Assembly: GCF_009193265.1 (NCBI RefSeq)
Contig: NZ_VZZZ01000001.1
Location: forward strand, 682,001-746,000
Origin: Marinobacter changyiensis
GTDB lineage: Bacteria; Pseudomonadota; Gammaproteobacteria; Pseudomonadales; Oleiphilaceae
Length of the DNA: 64,000 nt
Direction of reading: 5' to 3'
Made by a program: the position numbers and the translations under genes. Of this stretch, positions 46,864 to 55,263 are shown one piece after another. Each line of letters begins with the position of its first letter. The stretch's first letter is position 1. The notes beneath the pieces are model-generated. The model did no database searches and was not told the origin of the DNA. It was given only the letters and a program-made list of their open reading frames with translations.

Positions 46864-48135
46864 CTACTCACTAAACCGGCCGGGCCGGAAAGCATCCAGC
46901 GACAGCACGGGCTCCCGACCATCGATCACTTCGGCGATCAGGTCCGCGCTGGCGGCACAAAGCGTCCAGCCGAACGTGCCGTGACCGGTATTGAGGTACA
47001 GATTGTCAAGCGGTCCCGGGCCAATGATGGGAGGGCCGTCCGGAGTCATCGGGCGAAAACCGGTCCAGGCGGTCGCGGCCCCCATATCCGCCGCACCGGG
47101 GAACCGGGACTCCACCGAGCGGCGGATCACTTCCAGCCGGCGCTCAGGAATCTGGCGATCAAATCCCGCCAGCTCCACAAAGCCGGTGGCGCGCATGCGA
47201 TCACCCAGGCGGGTGGAAACCACCTTGAAATGATCATCATGGATGGTGGAGGTCGGTGCCCTGGAGGCGTCTGTCAGGGTCGCGGTCAGGGAGTAACCTT
47301 TGACCGGATAGATCGGCAACCGCAACCCCAGGTTTCGGGTCAGCGCTGGCGAATCACAACCGGCGCTGAGTACGAAGACATCGGCCTCCAGGCGTTCCTG
47401 ACCGGCCCCGTCGGGCCTGATATCCACGCCGTGGACCCGGTGATGATCACAGACCAGCCGCTCAACCGCGGTGTTATAACGAAATGTCACCCCACCCGCT
47501 TCGCAGGCCGCGGCCAGTCCCTGTGAAAACAGATGGCAGTCACCGGTGCCGTCAGTGTCGTATTTCAGGGCGCCATACAACGGGCCGGGGCCGGTCATGC
47601 CGGGCTCGGACTCGCGGACCTGCGCCGGGGTCAGGAGCTGATAGGCGATCCCGAGCTCCCGTAATACCTTGGCGGTTTCCCGATACTCCGCCATCGCAGC
47701 CGGGGTGCTGGCCAGGTGCAGCAGGCCACCGTGGTCGCCATCGAAATCCAGCGCCAGCTCACGCTCGATGTCATCAAAACAGGTACGGCTGTATATCCCG
47801 AGCCGCAACATTGCCCGCTTGTTCAGCCCGAACACCCCCGGCGCATAGGCAAACCGGAGCGTCGCGATCATGAACCGCAAAGCCTCGAGGGACGGCGGAA
47901 GCTTTAATTTCAGTGGACCGTCCCGCTGCAGTAGCCACGGCAGGGCTTTTTTGACCATGGCCGCAGATGCCCAGGGGTAGACCACCCCGTAGGAGCGCTG
48001 ACCGGCATTGGCCTTGCTGGTTTCCAGCCCGGCACCGGGATGCCGTTCGATTACCGTGACCTGATGCCCACGGCGGTGAAGAGCCCAGGCTGTGGTTACG
48101 CCGACCACACCGGCGCCAATTACGACAATATGCAT
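46864..48135 (-). CDS. dadA: D-amino acid dehydrogenase small subunit DadA
   Basis: FAD-dependent dehydrogenase of 423 residues that oxidises D-amino acids (chiefly D-alanine) to keto acids and passes electrons to the respiratory chain. GAGVVGVTTAWAL (7-19) binds FAD, and the conserved ETSKANAGQRSYG (about 38-50), LPIYPVKGYSLT and WTGFRPMTPDGPPIIGP blocks are present. AGGGAG precedes ATG 48135. No alanine racemase (dadX) or Lrp-type regulator is adjacent, unlike the usual dadAX operon. Convergent with the monooxygenase gene. Confidence 0.92.
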   Translation of the reverse strand: MHIVVIGAGVVGVTTAWALHRRGHQVTVIERHPGAGLETSKANAGQRSYGVVYPWASAAMVKKALPWLLQRDGPLKLKLPPSLEALRFMIATLRFAYAPGVFGLNKRAMLRLGIYSRTCFDDIERELALDFDGDHGGLLHLASTPAAMAEYRETAKVLRELGIAYQLLTPAQVRESEPGMTGPGPLYGALKYDTDGTGDCHLFSQGLAAACEAGGVTFRYNTAVERLVCDHHRVHGVDIRPDGAGQERLEADVFVLSAGCDSPALTRNLGLRLPIYPVKGYSLTATLTDASRAPTSTIHDDHFKVVSTRLGDRMRATGFVELAGFDRQIPERRLEVIRRSVESRFPGAADMGAATAWTGFRPMTPDGPPIIGPGPLDNLYLNTGHGTFGWTLCAASADLIAEVIDGREPVLSLDAFRPGRFSE

Positions 48136-48337
48136 GGCATCTCCCTGTTGCCTCTCTGAACAGAGTAGACGCTAGATGTCAGAGTGCACGCTCAATAAGA
48201 GATTTCGAACCTTAGTAAGAGAGTTCCAAACGCAACAGGCCAAGGTAAGCCCTGTGGGTATTTGCCGAAAGGCCGCAATTTCGCTACTTTGCTTCTCAAC
48301 GTTTACGAAGCCGAAACCTTAAAACAGGGGTTGCTGG

Positions 48338-48775
48338 ATGTCCCGGAAAACACCGTTAACACGCAAAGACTTTGCCGATTTTCAACCGATAACCACCCGC
48401 TGGGCGGACAATGACATCTACGGCCATGTCAACAATGTGACCTACTACGCCTGGTTTGATACCGCGGCCAACCGATTTCTGATCGAAGCCGGTGGGCTGG
48501 ACATTCACAACAGCCCGATCGTGGCTTACGTGGTGAGTTCCCGGTGTGATTATTTCCGGCCCGTGGCTTATCCGGAACGAATCGAGGCCGCGCTGAGGGT
48601 TACCCACCTGGGACGCAGTTCCATTACTTGGGAGATCGGGATTTTTCCGGCCGGTGAAGACACTGCCTGCGCCCAGGGCCAGCTGGTTCATGTGTTCGTG
48701 GATCAGGCCAGCCAGAGCTCGGTGGCGATTCCCGAACCGGTCCGCCAGGCCCTCGACCGGCTGGTCGTCAGCTGA
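48338..48775 (+). CDS. 4HBT-type acyl-CoA thioesterase
   Basis: Hotdog protein of 145 residues of the 4-hydroxybenzoyl-CoA thioesterase/YbgC type. The active-site aspartate lies in RWADNDIYGHVNNVTYYAWFDTAA (about 21-44). The short-chain acyl substrate is unknown. The start at 48338 has a GGGG stretch 8 bases upstream. It is the only plus-strand gene between dadA and the sensor trio, convergent with the substrate-binding gene, with 1 bp between stops. Confidence 0.88.
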   Translation: MSRKTPLTRKDFADFQPITTRWADNDIYGHVNNVTYYAWFDTAANRFLIEAGGLDIHNSPIVAYVVSSRCDYFRPVAYPERIEAALRVTHLGRSSITWEIGIFPAGEDTACAQGQLVHVFVDQASQSSVAIPEPVRQALDRLVVS

Positions 48776-48776
48776 C

Positions 48777-50075
48777 TCAGTTTGCCCGCCCGCCGCGACG
48801 GCGCTGCACCAGCTCCGGAGATGGTTTCAGCAGCTCAGCCTCATAAACCACCCAGCCACCCAGCATAACGCGGGCGGGTGGGTACCGGTCACTGGCCACG
48901 GGTCGCCCGATGGCCTGGGCCTGAACGATCTGGTGCGTATCGGCATCAAGATAGGAGGTAAACCCTTCAGGGTCCTTGGGAAGCTCTATGTGCAGGCCCT
49001 CCAGTGCTGCAATCATGGCATCGGTGTCTGACACATCACCCACCATAGCCACCGCTTTTGCGATAACCAACATGCCGGCATAGGCCCCTTGCGCCGAATA
49101 ACTCGGGTAACGGCCAGACAGCTCATAAAACGCCTGCACGAAACGGCGGTTGCGCTCGGTGTCGGGCCAGTTCAGATGATGGCGGGCCGACAGGATCAAC
49201 CCCGGCGGAGGGTCTTCGCCTAACGCGACCAGAGTATCGTAATTACCACCGGTATCGAAGTTGGCGACCGCCATCTGCTGGAACAGATTGGTGGTACGCG
49301 CCTGTTCGATAAACGCATTGAAATCCCCACCCCAAAGCGCTGTCACCAGGATATCCGGCGGCGATTCCAATAACGACTGGATGTAGAGGGTGTAATCGGG
49401 CTCGTACAGCTTGGGCCAATAGTCACCGGCCACCTGGTACTCCACCCCCAGCATGCCCAATGCCTGCCGCAGATCCCGCCAGGCCACACGGCCATACTCG
49501 TAGTCCGGGCCCAGGAAAGCCAGCTTCTGCCAGCCGGTTTTGGCCTGCAATTCCTTGAGATAGCGGGCACCGGCGGCGTGGGAGTACCAGGTGTCGCTGG
49601 AGACGCGAAAATAGTAACGGTGGCCCTCTTCCAGCACACTGCGGGAGCTGGCGTGATCGGTACCAATCATAATGACGCGCCGCTTCCGGGCAACCCGGCT
49701 GACTGCCAGCCCCACCCCGGAACTGACCATACCGCAGAGAATATCGGCCTGATCGACGGCAATAAAATCCTCCGCCATTCGCACCGCGAAGGACGCTTTG
49801 GAGCGGGAATCGTCGACGATCACCCGCAGCCGGGGGGCGTCCGGCTGCTGTGCCAGCTCCGCCAGCGCCACACGGATCCCGGCGATACTGTCACGGCCGT
49901 AGCTGGCAGGCCGGCCTGTCATGGGGTACATGCAGGCCACCGTCACATCCGCCTCGGCTGCCGGCGCGCCCAGCTCAACCCGCCCGACGGGTTCAGCGGC
50001 TGCAGCGCTCTCGTCCGCCGCGAGCGGGCTGATCGCGAGCCACAATATCGGTGTCAGATACCGCCAAAAGGTCAT
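48777..50075 (-). CDS. Orphan periplasmic substrate-binding protein (HAAT type) of a two-component operon
   Basis: Peripla_BP_6-type binding protein of 432 residues with a signal peptide (about 1-22). VTVACMYPMTGRPASYGRDSIAGIRVAL opens the lobe-1 fold. It is a clear paralogue of the transporter binding protein at 59.6 kb; for example ILVTALWGGDFNAFIEQARTTNLF here mirrors GVLISLWGGDLVNFVRQATN there. No permease or ATPase gene adjoins it. It starts 1 bp after the stop of the sigma-54 regulator gene (AGGAG upstream), so it probably presents a ligand to the neighbouring kinase. That role is inferred. Confidence 0.82.
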   Translation of the reverse strand: MTFWRYLTPILWLAISPLAADESAAAAEPVGRVELGAPAAEADVTVACMYPMTGRPASYGRDSIAGIRVALAELAQQPDAPRLRVIVDDSRSKASFAVRMAEDFIAVDQADILCGMVSSGVGLAVSRVARKRRVIMIGTDHASSRSVLEEGHRYYFRVSSDTWYSHAAGARYLKELQAKTGWQKLAFLGPDYEYGRVAWRDLRQALGMLGVEYQVAGDYWPKLYEPDYTLYIQSLLESPPDILVTALWGGDFNAFIEQARTTNLFQQMAVANFDTGGNYDTLVALGEDPPPGLILSARHHLNWPDTERNRRFVQAFYELSGRYPSYSAQGAYAGMLVIAKAVAMVGDVSDTDAMIAALEGLHIELPKDPEGFTSYLDADTHQIVQAQAIGRPVASDRYPPARVMLGGWVVYEAELLKPSPELVQRRRGGRAN

Positions 50076-50076
50076 G

Positions 50077-51453
50077 TCAGATTCTCCTGCGACCATGGCC
50101 TGAAACGCTCGTCATTGTTGTTCCCTCCAGCCCCAGACGTTGCAACCGACGCTTGAAGGCATGGCGCGACAGCCCCAGAAATTCTGCTGCCCTGCCCTTG
50201 TGGCCGCCGGTTTCTGTCAGCGCCTCCAGCACGATCTGACGCTCAGTGCGCTTCATGCGCTCGCCGAGATAATCCGGATGCAGATCCTCCCTCTGCATTT
50301 CCAGGGGCAGCAGCGACGGTTCGATTAGCTGGCCCGGGTAGAGAATGGTGAGTCGCTCGACGAGGTTTTTCAGCTCCCGGACGTTGCCCGGCCAGGCGTA
50401 ATGGCGCAGCTGCTCCAGGGTTTCCAATGCGTAGTGAATGGGTTGGCAGCGCTCCTCCCGAGCCTGGATTCCGGCAAACTGCTCCAGCATCAGGCCGATG
50501 TCGTTGCCACGCTCACGCAATGGCGGTATCAACAATTCGATCACATTGAGTCGGAAAAACAGGTCTTCCCGGAATCGCCCTGCCCGCACTTCGGTTTCCA
50601 GCGGGCGGTTGGTAGCGGCGATGACGCGGGCATTGGCGGTGCGCGGACGGTTGGAGCCCACGGGCCGGTAACTGCCATCTTCCAGAAAGTGCAGAAGTTT
50701 TGCCTGCAGCGGCAGCGGCAATTCGCCCACCTCGTCCAGAAACAGTGTGCCACCGTCTGCCAGCGCCACCAGCCCGATCCGGGTCTGGTGGGCGCCGGTG
50801 TAGGCGCCTTTTTCCGCGCCAAAAAGTTCCGCTTCGATCAGCTGTTCCGGCAAGGCCGCACAGTTGATTTCCACAAACGCCTCAGCGGTGCGGGGACTAC
50901 TGGAATGGATCGCCCGGGCCACCACGGCCTTGCCGGTCCCGGACTCCCCCTGCAGCAGGATGCGCCCGGCACTGCTGCCTGCAACCCGTTGAATGGTGTT
51001 CCAGAGCTGGCCCATGGCGTCGCTTTCCCCCACCAGACCAGAAGCCGACGCCGCGCGGTCACGGTGGTAATCGAGCTCACTTCGCAAGCGGATACGCTCG
51101 GTGGTGTTGCCGATCAGGTGCAGTAACTCGTCCAACGCAAACGGCTTGGTCAGATAGTCGGCGGCGCCGGCCTTGGCCGCCTGAACCGCTGCGCGGGTAT
51201 CGCCATGGGCGGAAATCATCACCACCGGCAAGCCGGGATAATCCCGGCTCAGGGCCTCCAGTACCTCCATGCCCCCGATCCCGGGCAACCGGAGATCCAG
51301 CAGCACGATATCCGGCCGCTCCCGCGCCACCATGGCCAGGCCATCTTCGCCGGAATAAGCGCAAACCGCCTCGATATCGGTCTCTTCGAGGGCAAACATC
51401 AGCGATCGAACAAAGCTCTGCTCGTCATCAATAATCAGTATTCGTGTCGGCAT
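50077..51453 (-). CDS. Sigma-54-dependent response regulator (NtrC family)
   Basis: Protein of 458 residues in the standard three-domain order. Receiver domain with acidic pocket DD9-10 and phospho-acceptor Asp53 (LLDLRLPG); AAA+ domain with GESGTGK (169-175) and GAYTGA (216-221), the loop that touches sigma-54, which reads GAFTGA in most members; C-terminal Fis-type helix-turn-helix (about 415-450, GHKGRAAEFLGLSRHAFKRRL). It activates sigma-54 promoters when phosphorylated. ATG 51453 is used (26-bp overlap with the kinase gene); ATG 51480 is possible. Confidence 0.9.
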   Translation of the reverse strand: MPTRILIIDDEQSFVRSLMFALEETDIEAVCAYSGEDGLAMVARERPDIVLLDLRLPGIGGMEVLEALSRDYPGLPVVMISAHGDTRAAVQAAKAGAADYLTKPFALDELLHLIGNTTERIRLRSELDYHRDRAASASGLVGESDAMGQLWNTIQRVAGSSAGRILLQGESGTGKAVVARAIHSSSPRTAEAFVEINCAALPEQLIEAELFGAEKGAYTGAHQTRIGLVALADGGTLFLDEVGELPLPLQAKLLHFLEDGSYRPVGSNRPRTANARVIAATNRPLETEVRAGRFREDLFFRLNVIELLIPPLRERGNDIGLMLEQFAGIQAREERCQPIHYALETLEQLRHYAWPGNVRELKNLVERLTILYPGQLIEPSLLPLEMQREDLHPDYLGERMKRTERQIVLEALTETGGHKGRAAEFLGLSRHAFKRRLQRLGLEGTTMTSVSGHGRRRI

Positions 51454-53170
51454 GGTAGTGTTTTTGTAAGTTGTTGACATGGTCTGAAGCGGGCAGCAGC
51501 AGGGTCACCGTGGTGCCCTCGCCCGGTTCACTTTCGATGTTCATTTCACCGCCGTTCAGCTGCACCAGCTGACGGGTGATACTGAGCCCCAGGCCAGTAC
51601 CCTTGGCACGGGTGGTAAAAAACGGCTCGGTGACTCGCGGCAGCACATCCGGCGCTACCCCGATACCGTCATCGGTCACATCCACCCGAATGCGCGCGCC
51701 CTCCCGGTGGGCCCTCAGCCGCACCGAGCCGCCGGCTCCGCGCACCCCGCCGCACGCCTCTATGGCGTTAGACAACAGATTGACCAGACATTGGCTGACC
51801 TGGTCAGGATTGGCGTACAACAGCAGCCTCGAGTCACCACTGGCTGTGACTGTAATGCCCAGTTCCCGGGCGCGGCTTGAGGTCATTGCCACAGCCTGCC
51901 GGAACGCACGCCTGACTTCAAAGTGCTCTGGCTCGGCGGCTACCGGGCGGCCGTAATCCAGCAAGTCCCCCACCACTCGGTTAAGACGATCGATTTCACC
52001 CTCCACATCCTGCAACAGCCCTCGTCGTCGCATATCCGCTTCACGGCGCTCAAGAGCCTGAACCGTCAGTTTTATAGTCGCCAGCGGGTTCCTCACCTCA
52101 TGGGCCACCCCGGTTGCAAACTCCCCCAACACCGCCATTTTCTCGACCTGTATCGTGCGCTGGATCATTTCGCGCAGCCGTTGCGCCATGGCGTTGAACG
52201 CATAGGCCACCTGGTCAATTTCGTCCTTGCGCGGGCCCGGGACGTCGAGCTGGAAGTGCAAGTCGCCGGAGGAGAACGCCTCGGCCCCCTGCACCAACCG
52301 GTCGATCCGGCGTCGCAGGCTCCGGGCCAGCGCCCAGAACAGCAGCACAGTACCCAGGGCCATCAGGCAGGCCAGTCCATACATGCCCAGCTGGGCATTG
52401 CGTAACGGGCTCAGAATATCCGCGGCGGTGATTACATAGTCAATGTGCCAGCCGGGAAACACCTCCGGCCCACGAACCAACCCGGCAGGTTGGCGGGGCA
52501 CCGCAGTGCCGGTCGGGTCTAGTAACGCGCCGCCCGGCGCCCGCAGGTACGGCCTGACCACACCGGCAAGATTTTCCGTCCGGATCTGTTCGGTTAGTGA
52601 AGCCAGGCGCACGTGCAGGCCCACAGCTCCCTCGGCGCTTTCGTCGAACAGATAACCCAGGGGCTGACGAATCAGCAGCCACCCGGGCTGCCCCGCACGC
52701 GGCAAGGCCGGGCCAATGATCTCGGTATTGTTCTTCTGCACCCGGGGCAGATCGGCCAGTGACCAGTTCTCGGTACCCCAATAGGGTGGACCGGAGGCGG
52801 CCTGGCCGGCGACAACCTGGATCAGACTGTCAGTGGCATCGAAAAACAGGATACCGTACAGATCCGGAGAGTCCGCTTCTACCCGGACAAGCTCCTGGAC
52901 ACCATCCGGCACGGCCTCCGTGTAGGCGAGGTAGAGCGGCATGGCAGGATGGCGTGACAGTGTCTCAAGCTGGTAGATGCGATTGTCCAGAAACGCACTG
53001 AGGCGATTGGCAGTGGCTGCCATCTGGGCCTCCAGGTGTTGCCCCGCCAGGCGTTCGGTAATGGATTCTGCCACCCTCATATGGAGGATGCTGAGCGCCG
53101 TCACCGAGCCGATGATCAACACCAGCGAAAGCAGGGTATAGCGACCCACCAGACTGAGTTTGGACTTCAT
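51428..53170 (-). CDS. Sensor histidine kinase with periplasmic Cache domain
   Basis: Kinase of 580 residues. Membrane helices flank a periplasmic domain of dCache type (about 30-255). Then come a HAMP linker (about 280-335), HisKA with HEVRNPLATIK (phospho-His about 355), and a HATPase with NLLSNAIEA (N box), DDGIG and GTGLGLSI. It lies at the head of the trio and should phosphorylate the sigma-54 regulator encoded next. The binding protein encoded third may contact its periplasmic part, an inference. AAAGG precedes ATG 53170. Confidence 0.88.
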   Translation of the reverse strand: MKSKLSLVGRYTLLSLVLIIGSVTALSILHMRVAESITERLAGQHLEAQMAATANRLSAFLDNRIYQLETLSRHPAMPLYLAYTEAVPDGVQELVRVEADSPDLYGILFFDATDSLIQVVAGQAASGPPYWGTENWSLADLPRVQKNNTEIIGPALPRAGQPGWLLIRQPLGYLFDESAEGAVGLHVRLASLTEQIRTENLAGVVRPYLRAPGGALLDPTGTAVPRQPAGLVRGPEVFPGWHIDYVITAADILSPLRNAQLGMYGLACLMALGTVLLFWALARSLRRRIDRLVQGAEAFSSGDLHFQLDVPGPRKDEIDQVAYAFNAMAQRLREMIQRTIQVEKMAVLGEFATGVAHEVRNPLATIKLTVQALERREADMRRRGLLQDVEGEIDRLNRVVGDLLDYGRPVAAEPEHFEVRRAFRQAVAMTSSRARELGITVTASGDSRLLLYANPDQVSQCLVNLLSNAIEACGGVRGAGGSVRLRAHREGARIRVDVTDDGIGVAPDVLPRVTEPFFTTRAKGTGLGLSITRQLVQLNGGEMNIESEPGEGTTVTLLLPASDHVNNLQKHYHADTNTDY

Positions 53171-53244
53171 TGCGTTGCCTTTGGCACAGTGACATAAGCT
53201 CTGACGCAGCATAGCCCAGGTTGGTCGCGGGTGAATACCGGCCC

Positions 53245-54279
53245 TCAGTCAACCAGTTCGAGTTTTGACCAGTCGTCGCCTACCGAGGCAAGCAGTTGGG
53301 CCAGCGCCTTGCTTTTCTTGCGATAGTCATGGGCGTCTTTGTCCCAGCGTTGCTTGACCGATTGATGCAGGGGGCCATCCACCATCCGGACAGATTCCGG
53401 CCGGGCGAGATAAATACCCCGACGCTCATTGTGGTGCTTGTCAGCTTCGGGCTGCTTCGCCAGTCGGGTCTTGACGGCCTTCAGCAGGTGGGGTTCAAAC
53501 TCAAGCCCGACATCCTGGGCCTCACGGACCATCCAGTCCATTGCCAGGGAGCTCAGTCCATTTTCGTCATAGCCACCGCCAACGTCGGAATGCACCCCGG
53601 CAAACCACACCTGTTTGAGATCCAGTTCCGGCTTGGCACTCCAGAGCGTGGGCTCGAAGTCCTTCCGGTTCTCATCAATGGAGACGGCATGACGGGCGTG
53701 GCGGACGATTTTGCTGGGTTCGGTATCGTGGAACAGAAACTCCCGCTCACCCAGATTGCCCCAGAATGGCACCGGAATTCCCAGTGCCCCCACCGTATCC
53801 CAGACCCCCACAAACTCGATGGGCGTAATGTCCGCCACTGCGTAACGGCTTCGAAAAAGCGCTGGGCCGTCTTCATTCGGGCTGCTGGCTCGGCTGCGTT
53901 TGCGATACAGCAAAAAAGCCTCGGGAATGCGAGCGCCATGCTCCCGCTTCATCAGCCCACAATTGCGGATAAAGCCCGCCAGCGAGCGCACCGTATAGGC
54001 GCCCCGGCTGAAGCCGAAAAAGAACAGCTCGTCCTTGGGTTCATAGTTATGCACCAGGAAGCGATAGCAATCCATGATGTTCTTGTCGATGCCGGCACCG
54101 CTGATGCCGCCCGCGATTTTCTTGCGATCGGTGCCCACCCCCCAGTCATAGAACGCCACCTGTTCGACGCCGTCCGCCGTTTTTGGCTTCACCGCCCGGG
54201 CCATCTGAATCACATTGGTGGGGTTATCTTTTTCGGGATCGTTCCAGGTGCCGTCACTGAATATCGCGATGCGCTTCAT
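53245..54279 (-). CDS. DUF2235 lipase-like protein (Tle1-type catalytic domain)
   Basis: Protein of 344 residues. The alpha/beta-hydrolase triad is suggested by nucleophile Ser91 in FGFSRGA, Asp in VGVWDTVGALG (about 155) and His in GVHSDVGGGY (about 220). DUF2235 is the catalytic domain of Tle1 phospholipase effectors of type VI secretion, but here there is no Vgr, PAAR or immunity gene and no signal peptide. Stand-alone DUF2235 proteins are common and mostly uncharacterised. ATG 54279 follows AGGGAG. Divergent from the SDR gene and not obviously part of the lva-like run. Confidence 0.78.
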   Translation of the reverse strand: MKRIAIFSDGTWNDPEKDNPTNVIQMARAVKPKTADGVEQVAFYDWGVGTDRKKIAGGISGAGIDKNIMDCYRFLVHNYEPKDELFFFGFSRGAYTVRSLAGFIRNCGLMKREHGARIPEAFLLYRKRSRASSPNEDGPALFRSRYAVADITPIEFVGVWDTVGALGIPVPFWGNLGEREFLFHDTEPSKIVRHARHAVSIDENRKDFEPTLWSAKPELDLKQVWFAGVHSDVGGGYDENGLSSLAMDWMVREAQDVGLEFEPHLLKAVKTRLAKQPEADKHHNERRGIYLARPESVRMVDGPLHQSVKQRWDKDAHDYRKKSKALAQLLASVGDDWSKLELVD

Positions 54280-54423
54280 AACGTCAAACTCCCTTTGAGG
54301 CATAGGGAAGCAACTGCAGGCCACTTTTAGTTTTCTATGCGATCCATTCACGTTAGCACATGATTTATAAGTCGGGAACGCAGAACGTATGACCTCTGGT
54401 TATCTGCACCGGCTCTGCTAGTC

Positions 54424-54477
54424 CGAAATATTATTTGTATATTTCGAGCGCTCGCTCTATTTTTAGTCAAATGACTA
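54424..54477 (+). promoter_or_regulatory. Three inverted repeats at the start of the lva-like operon
   Basis: In 54 bp there are three perfect palindromic elements. CGAAATAT and ATATTTCG (54424-54431, 54439-54446) have a 7-bp spacer, CGAGCGCTCG lies at 54445-54454, and TAGTCA-AA-TGACTA spans 54464-54477 across the SDR start codon. GC-rich palindromes of the CGAGCGCTCG type resemble operators of TetR-family regulators. No sigma-54 promoter (GG-N10-GC) was seen on this strand between 54280 and 54470. Confidence 0.6.
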
Positions 54478-55250
54478 TTACAAAAACAACAGAGCTTACC
54501 CTAAACGGAAAAACTGCGTTGGTCACCGGGGCCAGTGGCGGCCTTGGGGAGCATTTTGCCCGTGTCCTTGCGGCTGCCGGGGCCAGGGTCATTCTGGCCG
54601 GGCGACGTCCGGACCCACTGACCAGGCTCGCTGAAAACATTACCGATGAGGGTGGCCAGGCACTGCCCGTCACTATGGATGTGACCAGTTCCACCGGGGT
54701 TTCCGGTGCCTTTGACCGCATCCGGTCTGAAGGCTGGCTGGCCGACATTGTGGTCTGCAACGCCGGGGTCGTCACCGGGACCAAGTCACTCGACACCAGC
54801 GAGGACGACTGGGACAAAGTACTGAACACCAATCTCAAGGGTTGCTGGCTGGTTGCCAACGAAGCTGCCAAACGCCTGATTGCCGCCGAGACACCGGGCA
54901 GCATCATCAATATCACCTCCATTCTGGGTCATCGCGTCGCCAGCAATGTGGCCCCCTACACCACCTCCAAGGCCGCACTGGAGCAACTGACCCGGGCATT
55001 GGCACTGGAATGGGCGCGGCATGGCATCCGGGTAAATGCCCTGGCTCCGGGTTACATCGAAACCGACCTCAACCGGGATTTTTTTACCACCGACCCCGGC
55101 CAGGCCATGATCAAACGGATTCCACAGCGCCGTCTCGGGCAACCGGACGACCTGACCGGTCCACTGCTGTTATTGGCTTCAGATCTGTCGGCCTACATGA
55201 CCGGCAGCACCCTGGTCGCCGATGGCGGTCATCTTCAATCGACTTTGTAA
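54471..55250 (+). CDS. SDR-family oxidoreductase, LvaD-like
   Basis: Short-chain dehydrogenase of 259 residues. NAD(P)-binding TGASGGLGEHFA (about 20-31), catalytic Ser in INITSILG (about 149), YTTSK (about 162-166) and NALAPGYIETD are intact. In the Pseudomonas putida levulinate route, the SDR LvaD reduces the 4-keto group of levulinyl-CoA to 4-hydroxyvaleryl-CoA; this gene has the same neighbours. ATG 54471 has no clear ribosome site and lies inside a palindrome. An upstream TTG at 54435 would add 12 residues without family support. First gene of the run, 13 bp before the dehydrogenase gene. Confidence 0.83.
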   Translation: MTITKTTELTLNGKTALVTGASGGLGEHFARVLAAAGARVILAGRRPDPLTRLAENITDEGGQALPVTMDVTSSTGVSGAFDRIRSEGWLADIVVCNAGVVTGTKSLDTSEDDWDKVLNTNLKGCWLVANEAAKRLIAAETPGSIINITSILGHRVASNVAPYTTSKAALEQLTRALALEWARHGIRVNALAPGYIETDLNRDFFTTDPGQAMIKRIPQRRLGQPDDLTGPLLLLASDLSAYMTGSTLVADGGHLQSTL

Positions 55251-55263
55251 GGATCACCCTGCC

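Noticed and set aside
53296-54330. 344-codon open frame antisense to the DUF2235 gene
   Set aside because: The opposite strand has an intact hydrolase triad and ribosome site; this frame has neither.
54280-54470. Sigma-54 promoter ahead of the SDR gene
   Set aside because: I checked each GG on the plus strand for GC ten bases on and found none, so the neighbouring regulator does not have an obvious target here.
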